Positions 15,847 through 25,081 are shown, numbered from the stretch's first letter. The stretch: DNA of 64,000 nt from Streptomyces actuosus (GCF_016921115.1 NZ_JAFFZS010000018.1:62001-126000), one strand, 5' to 3'. Numbers and translations are program-made. Notes: generated from the sequence alone by a model not told the origin.

Positions 15847-17403
15847 TCAACGGACCGCCCACCCGGCGAGTCCCCGCAGGACGGCGCTGCGACCGCGGTC
15901 GGGCACCGTCCACAGGGTCTGCCCCCGAACGCCCCACCGCTCCAGCAGTGCGTTCGCGGCGAGGAAGCCGGTGGTCGCCGCGCGCTCCATCAACGCCACC
16001 GGCAGGTCCGAGCGCACGAGATCGCCGGCCACGGTCAGCGCCGGATCGGGGGTGCGCACGGTCGGCCGGTCGGCGAAGCCGCCCACCGGGAACAGGGGGC
16101 AGTCGTCGCGCCACTCGTACCGGGCGTCGACGACCGCGGCCGTACGGGTCTCCGGGTAGACGCGGTGCAACTGGTCCAGCAGGCGCTTCTCCTCGACGTC
16201 CCGGGACGCCTCCGGCGGCACGGCGTACGCGTGCAGCTCCACCACGGAGCCCCCGGTGTGCGCGGCCCAGCGGGCCGCCTCGTCCTCCCAGCGCTCCAGG
16301 ACGCTGATGTTGTCCAGCGTGCCGAACCCGCTGGTGCCCAGAAAACCGTGCCGGTCCCGCGCGACGGGCCGGTCCAGCCACAGGCGGCCGACCAGGAACG
16401 GCGGCGCGGTGCGCAGCCGCGCGATCCGCTCGCGCCACGGGTCGTCGCCCAGCCGTCCGGAGCGGGCGATCAGGGAGCGCAGCCCCGCGGCGTCCAGGGC
16501 GAGGACGACGCCGTCGTGGCGCCGTTCGTCGCGGTCGGTGGTGACGACATGGCCCCCGGAGACCGGCGCGATGTGCTCGACGGCCGTGCCGGTGCGCAGG
16601 TCGGCGCCGTGCCCGGCCAGGTAGCCGGCCAGCGGGTCCCACAGGGCCGCGGGGAACGGGGCCCGGGGCACGTCGAACAGCAGGCCCTCGGCGGAGCCGA
16701 GGAAGTAGATGTGGAACATCAGCGCCATCTCCGCCGCCGACAGCTGCCGGGGATCGGCGAAGAAGCTTCTGGAGAACACCTCGAAGGCCAAGTGGCGGGC
16801 GCGTTCGGGGAAGCGGACCGCCTCAAGGAAGTCCTCCGCACTGGTGCCGTCCAGCCGTTCGTAGATCCCCGGCATCCGCACGTCGAGCAGCGCAAGCGCG
16901 GCCACCGGATCCATGGCGCGCAGGTCCCGCAGCCCGAAGGAGCGGCTCAGCGCGACGAAACCGATCGCGCTCCACGGCGGGGTGCGCGGCACGTGCCGGA
17001 AGCTGTCGCGCAGTCCGCTGCCGTGCAGCAGCGGGTAGTCCGGCAGTCCCCTCAGCCCCTCCAGGGTGGGGTCGGTCCGCCGCAGCAGGCCCCGCAGGTT
17101 GTAGTACTGCCGGAAGAACGCGTGGAAGCCGCGGCTCATCGTGACGGCCGTGCCGTCCCGCAGCGTGGTCGGCCACCCTCCGACGCGCCCGCCGAGATAC
17201 GGCTGCCGCTCGTACAGGGTGACCGCCACCCCGCGCTCCGCCAGCGCGGTGGCCGCGGACAGCCCCGCGATGCCGCCGCCGATCACGGCGACCGACGGCC
17301 GGGTGCCGCCGACCCGTGGCGCGCCGGGCCGGGCGGGCAGAACCCGGGCCCGCCGGTCCCGGCCCCGGCGTGCGCCGTCCCGGCGGGACGAGGAGGCGCC
17401 CAT
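15847..17403 (-). CDS. crtU: CrtU: carotene desaturase/methyltransferase (isorenieratene synthase)
   Basis: A 518-residue FAD protein that converts beta-carotene to aromatic isorenieratene by desaturating the rings and shifting a methyl group. FAD motif: VAVIGGGIAGLSAATALAER at about residue 38, followed by YERQPYLGGRVGGWPT; the family segment SRGFHAFFRQYYNLRGLLRR and the C-terminal LTVAGDLVRSDLPVALMERA are clear. Its ATG at 17403 overlaps the crtT stop (TGATG), so translation is coupled to crtT. Part of the minus-strand crtY-crtT-crtU operon. The combination of crtU with crtY identifies the product as an aromatic carotenoid rather than simple beta-carotene. Confidence 0.92.
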   Translation of the reverse strand: MGASSSRRDGARRGRDRRARVLPARPGAPRVGGTRPSVAVIGGGIAGLSAATALAERGVAVTLYERQPYLGGRVGGWPTTLRDGTAVTMSRGFHAFFRQYYNLRGLLRRTDPTLEGLRGLPDYPLLHGSGLRDSFRHVPRTPPWSAIGFVALSRSFGLRDLRAMDPVAALALLDVRMPGIYERLDGTSAEDFLEAVRFPERARHLAFEVFSRSFFADPRQLSAAEMALMFHIYFLGSAEGLLFDVPRAPFPAALWDPLAGYLAGHGADLRTGTAVEHIAPVSGGHVVTTDRDERRHDGVVLALDAAGLRSLIARSGRLGDDPWRERIARLRTAPPFLVGRLWLDRPVARDRHGFLGTSGFGTLDNISVLERWEDEAARWAAHTGGSVVELHAYAVPPEASRDVEEKRLLDQLHRVYPETRTAAVVDARYEWRDDCPLFPVGGFADRPTVRTPDPALTVAGDLVRSDLPVALMERAATTGFLAANALLERWGVRGQTLWTVPDRGRSAVLRGLAGWAVR

Positions 17404-18131
17404 CACGCCGCCTCCTCGTCGGCGGTCGCCCGGCGGGCGACGAACGTGTGTGTGATGCCCGTCTGCCAGCCCGGCAGCGGCAGAGCCCTGACCCGCCGGA
17501 AGCCGGCCGCGCGGACCCGGCCCGCGAAACGCCCGGCGGTGTCGAACTCCACGACGCTGCGCCACAGATGACGGTAGAGCGCACCGTCCCCGAGGACGGT
17601 CGCGGCGGGCTGGACCACGCCCCGGCAGACCAGCGTCCACACCGCCCGGTCGGTGTTCCGCCCGCTGAGCGCGTACTCGTGCACGCCCAGCCGTCCTCCC
17701 GGCCGCAGCAGGCCGTGCACCGCGGCGAGCACGGCATCGGGATCGGTGACGTTGCGGAAGAGGTAGGCGGCGAAGACCGCGTCGAACGGCCCCCGCACAC
17801 CGGCCTCCCGCAGACGCTCCGCCGGCGCGTGGACGAACGTCACCCCGTCCGCCCATGACTTGGCGGCGGCGCGCCCGAGCATGCCCGCCGACGCGTCCAC
17901 GGCCGTGATCTCCGCGGCCGGCAGGACCGAGCGCAGCGCGGCGGTCGAGGCGCCGGTGCCGCAGCCGAGGTCCAGCAGCCGCAGCCCCTCGCCGTGCCCG
18001 GGCAGCCCCAGGCGGCGCACCGAGCGGCGCAGGTGGGCGTGGTAGCCGGGGTTGACGGCCACCAGCGCGTCGTAACTGCGGGACGCGTGGTCGAACGCGG
18101 TGGCGAGGTCCTCGTCGCGCAACAGGGTCAT
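17403..18131 (-). CDS. crtT: CrtT: SAM-dependent methyltransferase of the carotenoid cluster
   Basis: A 242-residue class I methyltransferase. SAM-binding motif I is LRLLDLGCGTGASTAALRSV at about residue 50, followed by an acidic strand ITAVDASAGMLGRA and post-motif FDAVFAAYLFRNVTDPDAVL, the UbiE/COQ5-like arrangement. GGGAG precedes ATG 18131. It lies between crtY (32 bases) and crtU (start-stop overlap). This is the gene called crtT in S. griseus and S. coelicolor; as isorenieratene needs no added methyl group, its substrate is not obvious and remains an open point. Naming rests on sequence type plus position. Confidence 0.88.
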   Translation of the reverse strand: MTLLRDEDLATAFDHASRSYDALVAVNPGYHAHLRRSVRRLGLPGHGEGLRLLDLGCGTGASTAALRSVLPAAEITAVDASAGMLGRAAAKSWADGVTFVHAPAERLREAGVRGPFDAVFAAYLFRNVTDPDAVLAAVHGLLRPGGRLGVHEYALSGRNTDRAVWTLVCRGVVQPAATVLGDGALYRHLWRSVVEFDTAGRFAGRVRAAGFRRVRALPLPGWQTGITHTFVARRATADEEAA

Positions 18132-18163
18132 GCGGTCTCCCGGGGAAGAAAGGGACGGGGCGT

Positions 18164-19357
18164 TCAGTCGACGTCGAAGGGGCGGCGAGGCAGCCCGGGC
18201 AGTTCCAGCGCGGACCGCAGCATCGGCCCGACCGGAGTGCGCACGCCGACGGAGAGGTCCTCCCACAGACGGGTACGCCCGTCGAGGAAGCGGAGCAGCC
18301 GCTCCAGGGGCACCTCCCCGAACAGTCGCGAGAACAGCGCCGGGCCGTCGACCCGGCCGCTGTCCAGCGCACGCAGCAGCACGGCGTCCATGGCGCGGGA
18401 CCGTGCGGAGTGCACGGAGGGCGGCACCGGCCGGCGCCCCCGGCGCAGTGCGGCGGCCACGGCCCGCGTCTGCCGCTGCACGCCGGAGAAGGTGTAGCCG
18501 GTGGCGGGACGCGTGGCCCCGCCGGCGGCACCGATCCGGAAGACCGAGGCGCCCACCTGCCGCGGTGTCGGCGCGTCCGTCATCGGAATGACCCCGGTCT
18601 CCGTCGCCAGGGTCCGGACCGCCCCCAGCCGCAGCACCTCCTCGGCGTACTGCCGCACGGCGGTGTCGTAGACGCTCGCCATGAGCGTGCGGGGCGAGAA
18701 CTCGGTGTACTCCACCAGCGCCTCGTGGGAGCCGAGCGGCAGCACGTACCCGAACGACAGCCCGTGCGCGGGCTGCGGCGTGCGGAAGTCCATCAGGTCC
18801 ACGGTGCCGGGCTCGAAGGCCGGCCGGTCCGTGCGCACGAACCAGCCGTGGAAGTGCTGCAGCACCGTCGTCCGGGCGGCCGGCAGGCTGCCCAGCGGAC
18901 GGGAGTCGAAGACCCAGCGGGCCGTGAGCACCCGCGAGCGTCCGTCGGCGTCCTTCATGTGCACGCGGGCGCCGCCCGCGACGTCCTCCACCGTGTCCAC
19001 GACCGCCTCCACACGCCGCACGTTGGGGCTGCGCTCCAGGTCCCTCGCCACCAGGCACGTGAAGTCGTCGGAACGGATCATCTTGTAGCGCAGGGGCGCG
19101 ATGGCGCCCTCGACGGGCGCGCCGGCCGGCGGGCGCACCCGCAGGCGCCCCCAGTCCGCCCGCACCGCCGCGTCGAAACGGCCGCGCCCCGCCTCCCAGA
19201 AGCACCAGGTCCGAGGGGGTGGCCGCAGGGGGCCGGGCGGCGCGTCCACCAGCACCACGGACAACGCCCGGGTGCCGGGCACACGACCGGCCAGCCGATG
19301 CGCCAGGGACAGCCCCGCGGCTCCCGCACCCACCACGGCCACCTCGGTCTCCGGCAC
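18164..19357 (-). CDS. crtY: CrtY: lycopene beta-cyclase
   Basis: A 397-residue flavoprotein that cyclises both ends of lycopene to give beta-carotene. It begins with the FAD motif VAVVGAGAAGLSLAHRLAGR, then TWCFWEAGRGRFD, and later FGYVLPLGSHEALVEYTEFS, GVIPMTDAPTPRQVGASVFR and IGAAGGATRPATGYTF, all typical of bacterial CrtY. The GTG at 19357 follows a GGGAGGGAGG ribosome site. It is the first gene of the crtYTU operon, divergent from crtE across a 383-bp region expected to carry the LitS-dependent promoters for both arms. Confidence 0.93.
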   Translation of the reverse strand: MPETEVAVVGAGAAGLSLAHRLAGRVPGTRALSVVLVDAPPGPLRPPPRTWCFWEAGRGRFDAAVRADWGRLRVRPPAGAPVEGAIAPLRYKMIRSDDFTCLVARDLERSPNVRRVEAVVDTVEDVAGGARVHMKDADGRSRVLTARWVFDSRPLGSLPAARTTVLQHFHGWFVRTDRPAFEPGTVDLMDFRTPQPAHGLSFGYVLPLGSHEALVEYTEFSPRTLMASVYDTAVRQYAEEVLRLGAVRTLATETGVIPMTDAPTPRQVGASVFRIGAAGGATRPATGYTFSGVQRQTRAVAAALRRGRRPVPPSVHSARSRAMDAVLLRALDSGRVDGPALFSRLFGEVPLERLLRFLDGRTRLWEDLSVGVRTPVGPMLRSALELPGLPRRPFDVD

Positions 19358-19740
19358 GCCGCCTCCCTCCCTGTTCTGGACCCCTGTCCGCGCGCGCCGT
19401 CCGCGCCCGCGGAGACGGCGTGCCTTGTTCACACACCGCACGTCATGGTTCCCCGCCGCGGGCCCCGACGGATGCAGCAGGGCGGGAGCGGGACGGCAGA
19501 TGCAGCAAGGCGGACGCAGCCACATGACACGGACGGAGGAAGACCGGCGCCCGGTACGGAACCCGCGGACCGGATCCGGGAAGGAAGGGACCGGGCGGCG
19601 CACCCGGGGGACGGGCGTCCGACGACCGGCCGGACCCGGTACGACCGATGCCCCCGCACGGCCCCGCATCCGTACACACCCCCCGCGCCGAAGCAGACGG
19701 GTGACGAAAGAGACCGAGGACCACGACGAGAGGAACCGGG
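19358..19740. promoter_or_regulatory. Divergent crtY/crtE promoter region with a 15-bp direct repeat
   Basis: The 383-bp region separates the two carotenoid operons. GATGCAGCAGGGCGG at 19471-19485 recurs with one mismatch as GATGCAGCAAGGCGG at 19499-19513, and a weaker copy CGGACGCAGC follows at 19511. GATGCA is also the core of the inverted repeat before litS. On the minus strand GGAACC in the 19450s resembles an ECF-type -35 for crtY. I cannot assign exact promoters; a LitS or LitR site is expected here from work on other streptomycetes. Confidence 0.5.
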
Positions 19741-21072
19741 ATGCGGCCCACACAGGCGAAGGACCACTCGGCGGCCTTGCCGCCCGTGCCACGCCTGGTC
19801 CCCGTGTCGGGATCACCCACCCGGGCGCGACCTGACGGCCCCTACGCCGACCACGCCTCCGCGACCGCCGCCGCGGACCCGCCGCGCCCGGGCGGCCCGC
19901 CGCCCGCGGGTTGCGGCGACGCGCACACCGTCGACGCGGACGTGCCCGCCGCCGTCGGCCGCATGCTGGAGCATGTCCTGGCCGATCGCCTGGCCCGCGC
20001 CGGCCTGGTCGATCCGCTGTTCGCGAAGGACCTCGCCGACCGGGTCGCACGCTTCACCCAGGAGGGCGGCAAGCGGGTCCGCGCCCAGCTGCTGTGGTGG
20101 TCCCTGCGGGCCTGCGGCGGATCGGAGCCGGCGACGACCACGGCGGCCCTGCGGATCGGCGCGGCACTCGAACTCCTCCAGACCTGCGCCCTCGTCCACG
20201 ACGACGTGATGGACCGGGCGGCCCTGCGCCGGGGCCACCCCTCCCTGCACGCGGACGTCCACGCCCAGTACGCCGACCACGCGCCCCCCGCCCGCGCCGG
20301 GCGCTTCGGGGAATCGGCCGCGATCCTCGCCGGCGACCTCGCCCTCGCCTGGGCCGACGACCTGGTGGCCGAGACCCCGCTGCCCGCCTGGACCGCGATC
20401 GTCGTGCGCCGCCTGTGGAGCGACATGCGCACGGAGATGGTCGCCGGCCAGTACCTCGACGTCCAGGGCCAGACCACGGGCTCGCTGTCCATGCCCCGCG
20501 CGCTGCGCGCCGCCTGCCTGAAGAGCGCCCTGTACTCGGTGGAACGGCCTCTCGCCCTGGGCGCCGCCCTGGCCGGCGCGGACGACGCCACCCTCAAGAG
20601 ACTGTGCTCGGCCGGCAGATGCGTCGGCATGGCCTTCCAATTGCGGGACGACCTCGACGACCTCTTCGGCGATCCCCGCCGGACGGGCAAGACCTGCGGC
20701 GGAGACATCCGCGAGGGCAAGCCCACCTACCTGATCGCCCTCGCCCGTGCCCGTGCCGAGGCCGCCGGGGACCGCGCCGCCCTCGCCGTGCTCGACCGCT
20801 GCCTCGGGAACACCGGGCTCACCCCCGCGGACCTGGACGACGTACGGGACGTGCTGACCGGCACCGGCGCCCGGGCCACCGCCGAGACGAAGATCGACCG
20901 GCTCGTCGCGCAGGGGCTGCGCCACTTCGACGGCGCCGTCCTCAACCCGGCCGCCGGGCCCAGGCTGCGCGGGATGCTCGGCGCCGCGGCCGGCACCAAT
21001 GGACCCCGTCCCGCACCGGGCACCCCCGCATCCGTTCCGCGGATCGCCTGCGCCGAGGAGAGCCGAGGATGA
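19741..21072 (+). CDS. crtE: CrtE: geranylgeranyl diphosphate synthase
   Basis: A 443-residue trans-prenyltransferase that builds the C20 precursor GGPP. Both Asp-rich motifs are present: DDVMD at residues 154-158 and DDLDD at 303-307 within FQLRDDLDDLFGDPRRTGKT, with the substrate-binding GGKRVRAQLLWW and KPTYLIALARA segments. The first 60 or so residues are a Pro/Ala-rich extension not needed for the fold; the ATG at 19741 follows GAGAGG. Its stop overlaps the crtI start (ATGA), so the crtE-crtI-crtB-Rieske genes form one translationally coupled operon. It feeds CrtB with two GGPP molecules. Confidence 0.93.
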   Translation: MRPTQAKDHSAALPPVPRLVPVSGSPTRARPDGPYADHASATAAADPPRPGGPPPAGCGDAHTVDADVPAAVGRMLEHVLADRLARAGLVDPLFAKDLADRVARFTQEGGKRVRAQLLWWSLRACGGSEPATTTAALRIGAALELLQTCALVHDDVMDRAALRRGHPSLHADVHAQYADHAPPARAGRFGESAAILAGDLALAWADDLVAETPLPAWTAIVVRRLWSDMRTEMVAGQYLDVQGQTTGSLSMPRALRAACLKSALYSVERPLALGAALAGADDATLKRLCSAGRCVGMAFQLRDDLDDLFGDPRRTGKTCGGDIREGKPTYLIALARARAEAAGDRAALAVLDRCLGNTGLTPADLDDVRDVLTGTGARATAETKIDRLVAQGLRHFDGAVLNPAAGPRLRGMLGAAAGTNGPRPAPGTPASVPRIACAEESRG

Positions 21073-22610
21073 GCCGCACACTGCCCGGACCCACCGACCG
21101 CGTCGTGGTGGTCGGCGCCGGACTGGCCGGACTGTCGGCCGCCCTGCACCTGTTGGGCGCCGGACGCAGCGTCACCGTCGTCGAGCGCGACGCCCTCCCC
21201 GGCGGCCGGGCCGGCAGCCGCACCCTGGGCGCCTACCGGATCGACACCGGACCGACGGTGCTGACCATGCCCGACCTCGCCGACGAAGCCTTCGCCGCGG
21301 TCGGCGACAGCCTGCGCCGGCGCGTCGACCTGATCCCCCTCCACCCCGCCTACCGGGCCTGCTTCGCCGACGGAAGCACCCTCGACGTGCACACCGACGC
21401 CGACGCGATGACCGCCGAGGTCGAACGATTCGCCGGACCGGCGGAGGCGGCCGGCTACCGGCGGCTGCGCGCCTGGCTGGAGAAGCTCTACCAGACCCAG
21501 ATGCACCGCTTCATCGACGCGAACTTCGACTCCCCGCTCGACCTGCTCACCCCCGACCTCGCCCGGCTGGCCGCGCTCGGCGGCCTCGGCCGGCTCGACG
21601 CCCGGATCGGCCGGTTCCTGTCCGACGAGAGACTGCGTCGCGTCTTCTCCTTCCAGTCCCTGTACGCGGGCGTCCCGCCGGCCCGCGCCCTCGCCGCGTA
21701 CGCCGTCATCGCCTACATGGACACCGTCGCCGGCGTGTACTTCCCGCGCGGCGGCATGCACGCCCTGCCGCGGGCCATGGCCGACGCCGCCGCGGACGCG
21801 GGCGCCGACCTGCGGTTCGGCCGCCGGGTGACCCGCCTCGAACGCTCCGGCGAGCGGGTCACGGCCGTCGTCACCGACCAGGAACGCATCCCCTGCGACG
21901 CGCTCGTCCTCACCCCCGACCTGCCCGTCACCTACCGTCTGCTCGGCCACCGGCCGCGCAGGCCGCTCAGGCTCCGGCACGCGCCGTCCGCCGTGGTGCT
22001 GCACGTCGGCACCGACCGCACCTGGCCCCGGCTCGCCCACCACACCCTCTCCTTCGGCGCCGCCTGGCGCTCCACCTTCGACGAACTCACCCGCACCGGA
22101 CAGCTGATGAGCGATCCCTCGCTGCTCATCACCCGGCCCACCGCCACCGACCCCGGGCTCGCGCCCCCCGGCCGGCACCTGCACTACATCCTCGCCCCCT
22201 GCCCCAACACCGACATCGGTCCGAGCGCCGCCCAGTGGACCGACCTGGGCCCGCGCTACCGCGACACGATCCTGCGCGAACTGCAGCGCCGCGGCCTCGA
22301 CGGCATCGCCTCCGCCGTCGAGGAGGAATGCCTGGTCACGCCCGCCGACTGGCACGACCAGGGACACGCCGCAGGCACACCGTTCTCCGCCGCCCACACC
22401 TTCGCCCAGACCGGCCCGTTCCGGCCCCGCAACCTCGTCCGCGGCACGGAGAACGCCGTACTCGCAGGCTGCGGGACCACCCCCGGCGTCGGTGTCCCCA
22501 CCGTGCTCGTGTCGGGAAAGCTCGCCGCCGCGCGCATCACCGGGTTGCCCGCCCGCGCCATCGCCCGCCCCCGCCCCGACCGGGCCCCCGTGCAGGAGAC
22601 CACCCCATGA
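21069..22610 (+). CDS. crtI: CrtI: phytoene desaturase
   Basis: A 513-residue FAD-dependent desaturase converting colourless phytoene to lycopene in four steps. The N-terminus VVVVGAGLAGLSAALHLLGA with VVERDALPGGRAGSRTLGAY is the FAD-binding signature, RIDTGPTVLTMPDLADEAFA is the usual following block, and the C-terminal LAGCGTTPGVGVPTVLVSGK is the carotenoid-desaturase flavin motif. ATGA overlaps are present on both sides (with crtE at 21069 and crtB at 22607). It is a typical CrtI in length and motif order, clearly different from the two other FAD proteins in this locus (crtU and the gene at 13131). Confidence 0.95.
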   Translation: MSRTLPGPTDRVVVVGAGLAGLSAALHLLGAGRSVTVVERDALPGGRAGSRTLGAYRIDTGPTVLTMPDLADEAFAAVGDSLRRRVDLIPLHPAYRACFADGSTLDVHTDADAMTAEVERFAGPAEAAGYRRLRAWLEKLYQTQMHRFIDANFDSPLDLLTPDLARLAALGGLGRLDARIGRFLSDERLRRVFSFQSLYAGVPPARALAAYAVIAYMDTVAGVYFPRGGMHALPRAMADAAADAGADLRFGRRVTRLERSGERVTAVVTDQERIPCDALVLTPDLPVTYRLLGHRPRRPLRLRHAPSAVVLHVGTDRTWPRLAHHTLSFGAAWRSTFDELTRTGQLMSDPSLLITRPTATDPGLAPPGRHLHYILAPCPNTDIGPSAAQWTDLGPRYRDTILRELQRRGLDGIASAVEEECLVTPADWHDQGHAAGTPFSAAHTFAQTGPFRPRNLVRGTENAVLAGCGTTPGVGVPTVLVSGKLAAARITGLPARAIARPRPDRAPVQETTP

Positions 22611-23629
22611 GCGACCGCGAACTCGACGCCGCCCGGATCACCGATCCGGCCCTGCGCGACGCCTACCGCCACTGCCGCGCCCTCAACGCCCGCCACGGCA
22701 AGACGTACTTCCTCGCCACCCGGCTGCTGCCCGTCGAGCGCCGACCCGCCGTCCACGCCCTGTACGGCTTCGCCCGCTGGGCCGACGACATCGTCGACTC
22801 CCTCGACCCCGGCGACCGCACCGCGGACCGCGGCCCCGCGCTCGTCCGGCTCCAGGAGCGCCTCGAGGACGGACTGAGCCGCGGGCACAGCGGCGAACCC
22901 GTGGTGCAGGCCGTCGCCGACACCGCCCGCCGGTACGCCATCCCGCACGACCACTTCCGCGACTTCATGACGGCGATGCGCGCGGACCTGGTGGTGACCG
23001 ACTACCCGACCTACGCCGACCTGCGGGGCTACATGCACGGCTCCGCGGCTGTCATCGGCCTGCAGATGCTGCCCGTGCTGGGCACGGTCGTCCCGCGCGA
23101 GGAGGCCGCCCCGTACGCGGCGGCCCTCGGCGTGGCGTTCCAGCTCACCAACTTCCTGCGGGACGTCGGCGAGGACCTCGACCGCGGCCGCGTGTACGTT
23201 CCCGCCGACCTGCTCGCCGCCCACGGCGTCGACCGGGACCTGCTGCACCGGTGCCGGGACACCGGCCGCCCCGATGCCCGGGTCACGGCCGCCCTGAGGG
23301 AGTTCGAGGCGCTGACCCGCGACGTGTACCGGCAGGCGGCACCCGGGATCGCCCTGCTCGACCCGATCGCACGCCCCTGCATCCGCACCGCGCACGTGCT
23401 CTACGGCGGCATCCTGGACGCCGTCGCCCGCGACGGGTACGCCGTCCTGCACCGCCGTGCCGTGGTGCCCCGCCGGCGCCGTGCGGCGGTCGCCGCTGAC
23501 GGCCTCGCCCGGGTGGCCGCCGCACGATTCCGCCACGGGCGCACCGCTCCGGCCGCCGCGCCACCGGCACCGGAACCCCGGCCCGTCGCCGGCGCCGCGA
23601 GGCGGTCGTTCCCCGAGGAGGCTGCGTGA
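22607..23629 (+). CDS. crtB: CrtB: phytoene synthase
   Basis: A 340-residue squalene/phytoene synthase that condenses two GGPP molecules to phytoene. The first Asp-rich motif is DDIVD at residues 60-64 within LYGFARWADDIVDSLDP; the second is DVGED at 186-190 in FQLTNFLRDVGEDLDRGRVY, and the diagnostic RHGKTYFLATRLLP block is at the start. Its ATG overlaps the crtI stop and its own stop overlaps the GTG of the next gene (GTGA), so all four genes are coupled. The last 50 residues are a basic, Pro/Ala-rich tail outside the conserved fold. Confidence 0.95.
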   Translation: MSDRELDAARITDPALRDAYRHCRALNARHGKTYFLATRLLPVERRPAVHALYGFARWADDIVDSLDPGDRTADRGPALVRLQERLEDGLSRGHSGEPVVQAVADTARRYAIPHDHFRDFMTAMRADLVVTDYPTYADLRGYMHGSAAVIGLQMLPVLGTVVPREEAAPYAAALGVAFQLTNFLRDVGEDLDRGRVYVPADLLAAHGVDRDLLHRCRDTGRPDARVTAALREFEALTRDVYRQAAPGIALLDPIARPCIRTAHVLYGGILDAVARDGYAVLHRRAVVPRRRRAAVAADGLARVAAARFRHGRTAPAAAPPAPEPRPVAGAARRSFPEEAA

Positions 23630-24639
23630 GTCCCGCCCCGCCCATCCGGCGCCGACGCCTTCCGCTCTCCCTGCGCAGGCGCCCGGTCCCCTGGGAACGC
23701 CAGCAGCCCACCTGGCGCGACGCGAAACCCGCGGTGATCGCGCAGGCCCTGAAGCGGGCCCAGGCCCGTCCCTCCGGCAACTGGTTCGTCGTCGGCGCCT
23801 CCCGCGCACTGCGCGACGACCGGCCGCTGGCGCGGACGGTGGCCGGCCAGGAGGTCGTCGTCTGGCGCGGCCCCGACGGCCGTCCGCTCGCCGGCCCCGG
23901 CGTCTGCCCGCACCTGGGCGCCCCCCTGGCCGACAGCCCGGTCCACTGCGGCAGCCTGGTCTGCCACTGGCACGGACTCGCCCTGAACGGCACCCCGTTC
24001 GCCGGCTGGGAGCCGCTGCCCGTCCACGACGACGGCATACTGCTCTGGGTACGGCTCGACGTCGCCGGCGCGGAACCGCCGCTGGACGCCCCCGTCGTCC
24101 CGCGGCGGCCGGACCCGGCCCGCTCCGTGGCGTCGGTCTACGTCGGGACCGGCGTCTGCGAACCCGAGGACGTCGTCGCCAACCGCCTCGACCCCTGGCA
24201 CGGCGCCTGGTTCCACCCGTACTCGTTCGTCGACCTCACGGTGGTGGACGCTCCCGCGAGCCCCGAAGACGCCGACGACGGCTTCACCGTCGACGTTTCG
24301 TTCAGGGTCGCGGGCAGACTCGTCGTCCCGGTCCGCGCCGTCTTCACCGCCCCCGAACCCCGCACGGTCGTCATGCACATCACCGAGGGGGAGGGGCGGG
24401 GATCCGTCGTCGAGACGCACGCCACGCCCCTGGGACCGGACGAACGGGGCCGCCCGCGGACGGCCGTCGTCGAAGCGGTGGTGGCGGCCTCCGACCGCCC
24501 CGGATTCTCCGTCGCCCGTGGAGCCGCGCCCCTGCTGCGCCCGCTGATGCGCACCGCGGCCTCGCGTCTGTGGCGCGACGACCTCGCCTACGCGGAACGG
24601 CGGTGGCGGCTTCGATCCGCGGGGCGGTTCCCCGGCTGA
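23626..24639 (+). CDS. crtV: Rieske [2Fe-2S] protein (DUF5914), gene in the crtV position
   Basis: A 337-residue protein with a Rieske centre: C94-P-H96 in GVCPHLGAPLADSP and C113-H-W-H116 in SLVCHWHGLALNG, the C-x-H and C-x2-H ligand pairs. The rest resembles the catalytic part of Rieske non-haem oxygenases or their DUF5914 relatives. The GTG at 23626 overlaps the crtB stop and GAGGAGG lies upstream. In S. griseus and S. coelicolor the fourth gene of the crtEIBV operon is called crtV and was annotated as a methylesterase; the sequence here instead says electron-transfer or oxygenase protein. The symbol is assigned by position, so treat it as provisional. It may serve the CrtU ring-desaturation or a hydroxylation. 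Confidence 0.82.
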   Translation: MSPAPPIRRRRLPLSLRRRPVPWERQQPTWRDAKPAVIAQALKRAQARPSGNWFVVGASRALRDDRPLARTVAGQEVVVWRGPDGRPLAGPGVCPHLGAPLADSPVHCGSLVCHWHGLALNGTPFAGWEPLPVHDDGILLWVRLDVAGAEPPLDAPVVPRRPDPARSVASVYVGTGVCEPEDVVANRLDPWHGAWFHPYSFVDLTVVDAPASPEDADDGFTVDVSFRVAGRLVVPVRAVFTAPEPRTVVMHITEGEGRGSVVETHATPLGPDERGRPRTAVVEAVVAASDRPGFSVARGAAPLLRPLMRTAASRLWRDDLAYAERRWRLRSAGRFPG

Positions 24640-24862
24640 CCCGCCGCGCCCGCCGACGGCGGTATGCCCGGTCCGCTTCCGCGCGCACCCGGCCCGCCGC
24701 CGTACGGGCGGCACACCGCACCGGCGCGCCCGCGGGCCGACGGGCCTCCTCCCCCCTGCGGTCGCGGCACCGGCCCGCGACCGGCTGCCGTGAGGCGAAC
24801 GGGGCCGACCCGGACACCCGGACGAGCCCGCGGCCCGCGGCGCACAACGCCTTGACACGACG

Positions 24863-25081
24863 TCAGAAGGCGTACCGGATCCGCGGCCGGGGAGCGCGGG
24901 CACTGACCAGCTCGCGCACCGTGCGCACCGCCTCCACCTTGACACCGTGCCGGTGGCGGACGTTCGGCGCGCCGTTCTCGGAGCGTTCGGCCTGCTGGAG
25001 GGAGGGCCGCCACGGCAACTCCTCGCCCTTGGGGCGCCAGCCGAGGTCGACCCCGTGCAGATCCCGGTTGTGCGTCAACAT
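24863..25081 (-). CDS. Small hypothetical protein (72 residues)
   Basis: Begins MLTHNRDLHGVDLGWRPKGE and ends RAPRPRIRYAF. It is basic, contains no membrane segment, and has an evenly high third-position GC. AGAGG is located six bases before ATG 25081. The sequence has the look of small conserved Streptomyces proteins, with the segment LPWRPSLQQAERSENGAPNV likely structured. It lies convergent with the Rieske gene. No function can be suggested. Confidence 0.5.
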   Translation of the reverse strand: MLTHNRDLHGVDLGWRPKGEELPWRPSLQQAERSENGAPNVRHRHGVKVEAVRTVRELVSARAPRPRIRYAF

